Source: Maylandia zebra (lineage: Eukaryota; Chordata; Actinopteri; Cichliformes; Cichlidae). From it: 64,000 nt of DNA. The position numbers and the translations under genes are program-made. Location of the stretch: contig NC_135178.1 of NCBI RefSeq assembly GCF_041146795.1, positions 1,900,344 to 1,964,343 on the forward strand, read 5' to 3'. Under the pieces are notes generated by a model. That model was given only the letters and a program-made list of their open reading frames with translations, was not told the DNA's origin and made no database searches. Of this stretch, positions 58,663 through 64,000 are shown one piece after another; position 1 is the stretch's first letter, and every line of letters starts with the position of its first letter.

Positions 58663-61600
58663 TGTGTGTGAGAGAGAGAGAGACTAACCCTTTCTTGGTC
58701 TTTCCAAGGAATGCCACGCAGGCGAGTGTAAAGCTGCAGATGCTCCCTGGCTGTCAGGTCATCAAACAGAGCATCAAACTGTGGACAGTAGCCGATACCT
58801 TGTTGCACACGTAACAGGTCCTTCAGGATACTGCACACATGCACACACACACAAGCACAGTTGGCATCACTTCAGCAGTGGTCCTGCAGTACAAACCCAG
58901 ACTATAGTCAGTGCCCATGTATTTGATGTCTGATGTCCTTTGCTGCTAAAGTATCTGCTAAGAATGTTACAGTCACATTTACAGTGCACTCTGTTAGTTC
59001 AGCCACTAACCTGTTTCTGTTAATGAAAGCCTCTCCTCCAGTAGTACACTCGTCTCCTGTCAGCATCTTAAAGGTGCTGGTTTTCCCAGCTCCATTTACT
59101 CCGAGCAATCCAAAGCACTCTCCGGGCCGGACACCCAGACACAGGCGGTCCACTGCAAGGATACGTCCCATCTTTCTGGATTTGTATACCTGAGGATCAA
59201 GCAAAGTAACTTTTTGATAGTAATGACCACTTTAACAGAGTAGGATCATTTTAAAGTAATGGCATAACTGAACGAATAGTTTAAAATATGCAGTTGTGTA
59301 AAAGTTAGCAAAGTACATATTAAAGTTTAACCTTGGTTAGGTTCTTGATCTTCAGCATGTCATTGTCAGCGTCTCCACGCAGCACTCTTTGTCTCTCACA
59401 GGCCACGTCTACATCATCGTCATCGATAGGCTTGGAGCTGACCGGCACCCTCCTAAGCACATATACTCCAGTCATCTTTTAGCGTATTCACTCTGTCAGT
59501 AAGTAATTCCACTTGTCTTTACATATCTTTTATCAACTACAAGAAGGGGGATATGAGCATAGTTTCTCCTTGGTCTGCAGTTACAGAACTGTATTGAAGA
59601 CTTTTACAACAACATTTTTTAAATGTATTTGTATTTTAAAAGTATGTGTATTTAGATGGACTGATCCGATATTACGTATCGGTGTCGGTCTGATACTGAC
59701 CTAAATTACTGGATCGGATATCGGAGAGAAATAAAAAATGTAATCGATCCATTAAATATCCCAAAAGCACCTCACAAAACTTGCCACATGGCGTAACTCA
59801 GCTCAGAACCGTAGCACGTCGGAGCAGTGTGGTCACGTGATAGAGCGGCTGTGGCGTGCGAGACCATTATAATATTATTATTGTGTAGGAACTATTAAGT
59901 CTAATATACCCTAGTAAGCTATAGTACTTTTTCCTTTGGGAACCATCTGTGAAAGAAAGATGTTGAATCTATTTAATTATTGTAGAAAAATAATTGATTT
60001 CTGTGCATTTTCGTTTACATGTGCATTAAATTAAATTTGATTACGTCAATTAGGCATTATAAGGCAGAGGGTGGGGGGTGGTTCCCTTTTTTTTTTTTTT
60101 TTTTTTGCTGGGAGTTGGCAACCATGTTAGTTAGGTTGTTTAATATTTCCACTAAGTACTCTTTAAAATACCAGAATGAGGAGGAGGTGCAGGTTTAAGT
60201 AAATTAGATTGATGAGTGTTGCTGAACTATGAAAGATTTTGGCTGCAGTGTATTTTTTGCATACAGGTATAACAGAATAGCTTTAGTTTAGTTTAGTTTT
60301 TTAAACTTAAGTATGAACTTGTGCAAAATGCAGCAAGATATTGAAAAAAAACAAACGTTTCATTGATTATAAAATATGCTCTATCGGATTTATATCACTA
60401 TTGGGAGATATCCAAATTTATGATATCGGTATCGGACATAAAAAAGTGGTATCATGCCATCTCTGTTCACGTTAGCCATATACAAGCAAAGAATAGTGAA
60501 AATAAATTTCATTGAGATTTTGATTTTGGCTTCTCAAATTACACGGATTAAGGCCAAGCAGAACTTGGCTCGGGCAGCGGCTGTTGGGTCTGCACTTCCA
60601 CAGGCCGCTGGTTTAGAGACTTATTCCCATTAAGGAAGCAAGACGAACAGCGATTTTACTTGCGCAAGGGAGGATCTCAGAGCAGCCCTTCTGCCCTCGT
60701 TCAGACCACTTCCACCCCGGCCTCCGCTTGCTGCCTTTCATTGAAAACAGTTACAGTACACACAGCACCACCCATTGTAAACCCCCCTATGGTTATAAAA
60801 GATAAGGTACCATATGTGTGTAAGCACGTGTGTGTGTGTGTGCCTGTGTGAGAATGTGTGTGTTTGCATGTGTGTGTGTGTGTTTGGGGGTGCGTTTGTG
60901 TGACCTCCTGCCCACAAAAGGATCATAAAAGCAGGAAGCTTACTAAACAAGAAAACAGAACCCTCACATAGGATGTGCCTACAATAAACACTACAGCCTC
61001 CCCCACCAGTCAACAGGCTGCGGACGGCAATAGAAACAAAGGAATGTCTTTGATCATACAGTTTTACAAATTTAAGTAACACAATGATAACATTTAACAA
61101 TTTAAACCTAACAGCGGCTGAAGCAAAACCTTAAACTGTAGGAGGAGTTTGGAGAGGCCATGGAAAAAGACTTTCAGATTGCCTCATTCTGGCAAACTGT
61201 CAGGTGACTCAGGAGGGGAAAGCAGTGCTCCACCCACACTCTGCATAGTGTGGGTGGAGCACTGCTGATTTGGACTGTCGGACGGTGGAAGGAAAACTTC
61301 AATGACCTCTTTAATCCCACCTCTTCCTTCCATAGAGGAAGCAGAGTCTGGGGACCAGGGGGATGAGTCGTCTATCACCGTGGGCGAGGTCACTGAGGCA
61401 GTTAAACAATTCCTTGGTGGCCCCTGGGGTAAATGAGCTTCGGCCTGAGTTCCTGAAGACTCTGGATGTTGTTGTAGGGCTGTCTTTGTCGACACGCCTA
61501 TACAATGTTGTGTGGAGATCAGGGGCGGTAGCTCTAGACTGGCAAACTGGGATGGTGGTTCCCATCTTCAAGAAAGGGGACTGGAGGGTTTGCTTCAATT

Positions 61601-63970
61601 ATAGGGGGATCACACTCCTCAGCCTCCCTGGGAAAGTCTATGCCAGGGTGCTGGAAAGGAGAGTCTGTCCGTTAGTCCAACCTCGGATACAGGAGGAACA
61701 ATGCAATTTTTGTCCTGGTCGTGGAACACTGGACCAGCTCTTTACCCTCTCAAGGATACTTGAGGGTGCATGGGAGTTTGCCCAACCAGTCTATGTGTGT
61801 TTCATGGACTTGGAGAAGGCATTCGACCGTGTCCCTCGGACTGTCCTGTTGGAGGTGCTCTGAGAATATGGGGTGTCTGGCCCATTGCTACGGGCCATTC
61901 GATCATTATACAACTGTTGCAAGAGCTTGGTCTGCATTGCCGGCAATAGGTTTTACTTGTTTCCGGCGGGTGATGGACTTGGCTGCCCTTTGTCACCGAT
62001 TCTTTTCATAGTTGTTATGGACAGAATTTCTAGGTGCAGCCAAGTGGCAGAAGGCTTTCACTTTTTGTGGTCTCAGAATCTCATCTCTGCTTTTCGCAGA
62101 CGATGTGGTTCTGTTAGCTTCATCAGGTGGTGGCCTCCAGCTCAGCTGTTTGCAGCTGTTTGAGGTCTTGTTTAGGGTATAGTGCTATTTTCCAGGTTAA
62201 ATAAAGGTTTAATAATAATTATCCACAAGCGAGGGGAGTGCTGCAGGCACAGCACCAATCCGTGCTGTGCCTGCAGTGATGCGGATGCTGTACCAGTTCA
62301 TTGTGGTGAAGAGAGAGCTGAGCATTAAAGTGAAGCTCTTAATTATGTCCTGCCTTCAGCTCTCTGTGTCCCTACCTTCAACTATGGTCACAAGCTTTGG
62401 GTAGTGAACGAAAGAACGAGATTGCAGATACAAGTGGCGGAAATGAGCTCTCTGCAAAGGGTGCACGTTATGTACCACTGGTAGAAAGCAGAGGCAGGTG
62501 ACATCCAGAAATCCTACCAGTGGCTGGACAAAGCTGGACTGAAAGACAGCACAGAGGCAATAATCATGGCAGCACAAGAACAAGCTCTGAGTACAAGATC
62601 CATAGAGGCTGGGGTCTATCACACCAGGCAAGACCCCAGGTGCAGGCTGTGTAAAGATGAGACAATCCAGCACATAACAGCAGGGTGCAAGATGCTAGCA
62701 GGCAAGGCATACATGGAACGCCATAACCAAGTGGCCGGCATAGTGTACAGGAACATCTGTGCCGAGTATAACCTGGAAGTCCCGAGGTCAAAATGGGAGA
62801 CGCCCCCTAGGGTGCGAGCTAAGATCCTGTCTGTCCAGAGTCAATCCTGGGAACAGCTAAAATACTGCGCAGGACCCTGTGTTATATTTACGTATTTTTG
62901 CTGTTTTCTGTTATTCTACTGTTTTTAACTTGTTTTCTGTACAGCACTTTGGTCCTGTGCTGGGTATTTTAAATTGCTTTATAAATAAAATTGTATTGGA
63001 CCCTCAAGCTCCCAGGCCTCTGGTAGACGACCCGAGCATGAAGGCTGGGGCGAGTGGGGAATTATTTTGTTTTATTTTGTAGCTGCGCCTCAGACCACGC
63101 CCTGCCACACTGATATTTGAAAGCTGTGTAACAGCAGGAAACCCTACTACATTATTTGTCTTATATACGAAGCATCAATCTGAAAGCTGCTTTGGTGCCG
63201 GCTTGGTACAGTACATAAGTTCTGGGGTTTTTCCCCTTTTTCCTGTTGTTAAGTCATTCATGCTTACCGGTAGTTGTGTTTTTAACGTACCCTTTGTTTA
63301 TATTGTAAGTACATTTTTAGTACAGTCCTCAGCCAACTCTAACTGTAGATCTCTCAGCATACGACCCTCTGTGTAACTAAGTGGTAGGCATCCAGTTCAA
63401 AACTATATATAGAAAACTCACGGCGGGTTCCTCAGAAAGTTGTACTGACAGAGGATGGTGATGAGGAAGCCAACAAAGCCTTCGACTGTCATTGCAACAA
63501 GTCCTCGAGTCACAATATCCCACTCAAATGGTGATTTCATCTTGTCAAACTGCCCTAAAACACATAATTACAACAACTTAATGTGCAGCTTTGCTCTTCA
63601 ATCTCCTAAAATCATTATGAATAAAACAGAAAAGCCTGCAAGACTGTAAATCTTTGTTCTCAACAAATCTTCTGTAGCACCAAACTAAGAATGTGCTCTG
63701 AATACCCGTATAAATCTTTAAGTATGTATAGCACAACTTTTAGGTTCTTGCAAGAAGTGTTGGTTCATCTCTGTTAAATAAATCATAGTAGTTTAAGATA
63801 TTTCTCTTAACTTTATTGTAATTAGCCAGCTCGGTGCTTAGTGTACCTATTTTAGCGTAGTATTCATTGATGTACTCGTTGTAGGCCATCTGCATCAGGC
63901 CATGACCCAGGTTGTAGTTGGGGAAGATGAGGAAACAGGACTTTAGGTAACTGTTCACTTTTTTCAAATC
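42792..63970 (-). CDS. abca2: ABC transporter A2, 3' part: last 12 coding exons (5' part outside window)
   Basis: Coding exons: 63847-63970, 63422-63554, 59332-59452, 59011-59189, 58689-58830, 49875-50009, 49123-49226, 48928-49020, 45984-46086, 43879-44016, 43586-43795, 42792-42827. They total 1,518 nt in frame, 505 aa of a protein about 2,430 aa long in human. ABCA2 is a full-size endolysosomal lipid transporter, prominent in brain and oligodendrocytes. The first two exons end the second transmembrane domain ([36 protein letters not shown]). The second nucleotide-binding domain follows, then the tail ending [10 protein letters not shown], identical to human ABCA2 as I recall it and unlike the ABCA1 or ABCA4 tails. 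All junctions are GT/AG. The two largest introns (8.7 and 4.0 kb) are loaded with transposons. Confidence 0.96.
44236..45227. mobile_element. hAT-type non-autonomous element in an abca2 intron
   Basis: Ends TAGGGCTGCCACAAACGATTA and ATCGTGGCAGCCCTA. Exact 8-bp duplication CCTGAATG at 44,228-44,235 and 45,228-45,235. Subterminal GTCGACTA motifs are repeated at both ends. 992 bp, no transposase. Confidence 0.93.
45262..45485 (+). repeat. Common fish interspersed repeat (ACATTCACACACATTCATACT family)
   Basis: Contains CACACATTCATACTCGGATG and a 3' part ACTGAACCACCAACCTTCTG. I recognise it as a frequent teleost repeat; noncoding, in an abca2 intron. Confidence 0.5.
46284..46512 (+). mobile_element. 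V-SINE-type (mermaid/DANA-like) SINE with internal deletion
   Basis: The tRNA-like head has an A-box-type GTGATTAGCGCTGTTGCCTC. The body has GGCTTCCTCCCACAGTCCAA and GACAGACTGGCGACCTGTC. The B-box region between CAGCAAGAAC and TGTTCTCCC is missing, so it could not be transcribed by Pol III as it stands. Confidence 0.6.
46550..46990 (+). mobile_element. Penelope-like element remnant (C-terminal endonuclease region)
   Basis: One frame reads [20 protein letters not shown] then [13 protein letters not shown], resembling the end of the GIY-YIG endonuclease of fish Penelope-like elements, followed by the characteristic CTTCTCGGATGAGAGGTGAA end. Stops are present. Confidence 0.4.
47000..48900. other. 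abca2 intron sequence without recognised elements
   Basis: Several short open frames (for example 47,517-47,765 and 47,934-48,395 on plus) lack known domains. They look like decayed repeats. Confidence 0.3.
50960..51960 (-). pseudogene. Ty3/gypsy-like pol remnant in an abca2 intron
   Basis: The open frame 51,441-51,929 ends with EHD-like [20 protein letters not shown] and a following stretch typical of the start of gypsy reverse transcriptase. Further reverse-transcriptase pieces ([14 protein letters not shown], then [10 protein letters not shown] with the catalytic aspartates) continue in other frames down to about 51,000. Stops and frameshifts show it is inactive. Same strand as abca2. Confidence 0.6.
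52075..52375. repeat. Degenerate tandem duplication
   Basis: The block beginning AGCAACACGCTGGTAAGG at about 52,090 is echoed at 52,260 by AGCAACACGCCAGTAAGGAC, and both copies end in GGGCTCTYTTT...GAGAG...CTCAC. It may be tied to the gypsy-like remnant beside it. Confidence 0.5.
52955..55824 (+). mobile_element. Near full-length ORF2 of an L2-type LINE, frameshifted
   Basis: Endonuclease part: [18 protein letters not shown] and [17 protein letters not shown], then [16 protein letters not shown]. Reverse transcriptase: [32 protein letters not shown]. The frame breaks at about 54,775, at motif B, where a few bases of the [11 protein letters not shown] region are missing. It continues in a second frame from 54,746 to 55,570 with [15 protein letters not shown] and [15 protein letters not shown]. 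The 3' tail is (TGATTC)n. The N-terminus of the endonuclease and ORF1 are missing. It lies in the 8.7-kb abca2 intron on the strand opposite to the gene. Confidence 0.85.
55885..56310 (+). mobile_element. Decayed RTE-type LINE fragment
   Basis: TATCTATGCTAGTGTGCTGG matches the corresponding stretch of the RTE copy at 61.6 kb with scattered changes. The end GTTGGATGCCCCCTTAG resembles RTE 3' sequence. A large internal deletion is evident. Confidence 0.55.
56325..56920. mobile_element. hAT-type MITE, copy 2 (abca2 intron)
   Basis: Same family as 8,556-9,051. Near-perfect 8-bp duplication: ATGTCCTA at 56,317-56,324 and ATGTCCTG at 56,921-56,928. 596 bp. Confidence 0.88.
57314..58212 (+). mobile_element. 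Tc1-like DNA transposon with decayed transposase
   Basis: Flanked by TA on both sides (57,312-57,313 and 58,213-58,214), as for Tc1/mariner. Terminal repeats CAGTTGTGTTCAAAGTAATA and its complement differ at one base within the first 25. The plus-strand frame around 57,590-57,950 shows [11 protein letters not shown] and NDPKH-like pieces of a DDE transposase with stops and frameshifts; the N-terminus is lost. A copy of the terminal motif (GTGTTCAAAGTAATAGCAGA) recurs inside at 57,507. The 899-bp length points to internal deletion. Confidence 0.88.
58600..58684. repeat. (TG)n(AG)n microsatellite abutting an abca2 exon donor
   Basis: About 35 TG units, then AG units. On the sense strand (CT)n(CA)n starts 4 nt after the GTTAGT donor of exon 58,689-58,830. 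Confidence 0.97.
59654..60462. mobile_element. MITE-like element with AGATGG ends
   Basis: Left AGATGGACTGATCCGATATT and right GTATCATGCCATCT are approximately complementary, and GATATCGG / CCGATAT motifs recur near both ends. No duplication of the target is clear. Contains an 18-base poly(T) run at about 60,090. Confidence 0.55.
60540..61105. other. Unclassified intronic sequence
   Basis: Includes a TG-rich run at 60,826-60,900. No gene or nameable element. Confidence 0.25.
61221..61266. repeat. Perfect 20-bp inverted repeat, 6-nt loop
   Basis: Arms 61,221-61,240 (AGCAGTGCTCCACCCACACT) and 61,247-61,266 are exact complements, separated by CTGCAT. Lies inside the RTE remnant. Confidence 0.95.
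62241..62276. repeat. Perfect 15-bp inverted repeat, 6-nt loop
   Basis: Arms 62,241-62,255 (CTGCAGGCACAGCAC) and 62,262-62,276, loop CAATCC. Also within the RTE remnant. Confidence 0.95.
62466..63120 (+). mobile_element. RLE-type non-LTR retrotransposon fragment with deleted endonuclease core
   Basis: The frame 62,500-62,880 encodes [20 protein letters not shown], then [16 protein letters not shown], a CX2CX6HX4C zinc knuckle characteristic of R2/R4-type elements. Sequence then jumps to AKILRRTL, the extreme C-terminus, so the endonuclease core that survives in the 7.5-kb copy is missing. A 119-bp insertion splits the end; after it KLPGLW and a stop follow. Confidence 0.65.
62879..62997 (+). 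mobile_element. Tail-only LINE/SINE insertion with target duplication
   Basis: A 119-bp segment with ATAAATAAAATTGTATT end, flanked by GGACCCT at 62,872-62,878 and again at 62,998-63,004. It interrupts the last codons of the RLE element. Its 3' end resembles the repeat at 1,262-1,560. Confidence 0.65.
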
Positions 63971-64000
63971 CTGCAAAAAGAAAAAAAGAAGTAAAAGAAA

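Larger units (their letters stand above)
48928..59189 (-). other. abca2: abca2 exons for the second nucleotide-binding domain
   Basis: The Walker A loop GVNGAGKTS is in exon 59011-59189. The Q-loop region [20 protein letters not shown] is in 58689-58830, the ABC signature [10 protein letters not shown] in 49875-50009, and Walker B with its glutamate (IFL at one exon end, then [17 protein letters not shown]) is split between 49875-50009 and 49123-49226. The H-loop LTSHS runs into 48928-49020 ([20 protein letters not shown]). All ATPase motifs are intact, so NBD2 should be catalytically competent. Confidence 0.93.
61106..62465 (+). mobile_element. RTE-type (Rex3-like) LINE remnant
   Basis: Reverse-transcriptase motifs in order: [58 protein letters not shown] (motif A), then after a stop at 61,861 and frame changes [18 protein letters not shown] (motif B region) and a degraded catalytic region. 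The arrangement with NYRGITLL fits the RTE clade. Two perfect foldbacks disrupt it. The 3' end near 62,440 (GAAATGAGCTCTCTGCAAAG) joins an RLE-type element. Confidence 0.75.

Overview
This window is teleost nuclear DNA, probably from a spiny-rayed (percomorph) fish. Three spliced vertebrate genes lie on the minus strand. They sit in a background of fish repeats: L2-, RTE-, Rex1- and Tx1-like LINEs, a V-SINE, hAT and Tc1-like DNA elements, LTR-element remnants and many CA/TG microsatellites. The species cannot be fixed from sequence alone.

Layout, low to high coordinates: 1-4.06 kb is repeat-rich sequence downstream of frataxin, with one unrecognised exon-like ORF at 742-975. The complete five-exon frataxin gene (fxn) runs from 13,566 down to 4,064. 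The gap 13.6-17.6 kb holds an RNase H-like LINE fragment, a 5'-truncated L2 copy and one unidentified small ORF. HMG-CoA reductase (hmgcr) runs from 33,367 down to 17,669; I could assemble all 19 coding exons in frame (882 codons plus stop), with catalytic and regulatory residues intact. One hmgcr intron is filled by a 6.1-kb minisatellite at 21,660-27,736, the most striking object here. The gap 33.7-42.8 kb is a transposon graveyard, with a three-level nested insertion at 36.2-38.3 kb. From 63,970 down to 42,792 are the last 12 coding exons (505 codons plus stop) of abca2: the end of its second membrane domain, the complete second ATP-binding domain and the C-terminus. Its 5' part lies outside the window.

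The genes are not an operon; each has its own introns. fxn acts in mitochondrial Fe-S cluster assembly, hmgcr is the rate-limiting enzyme of sterol synthesis in the ER, and abca2 is an endolysosomal lipid transporter linked to sterol and sphingolipid handling. hmgcr and abca2 touch related lipid biology, but their adjacency is not evidence of co-regulation.

Very long open frames at 21.5-28 kb, on both strands, are by-products of a stop-free tandem repeat and are not genes. No tRNA, rRNA or CRISPR array was seen. No wholly new gene system is evident; the novelty is in repeat architecture around splice sites, exact nested insertions with target-site duplications, and several perfect foldback sequences.
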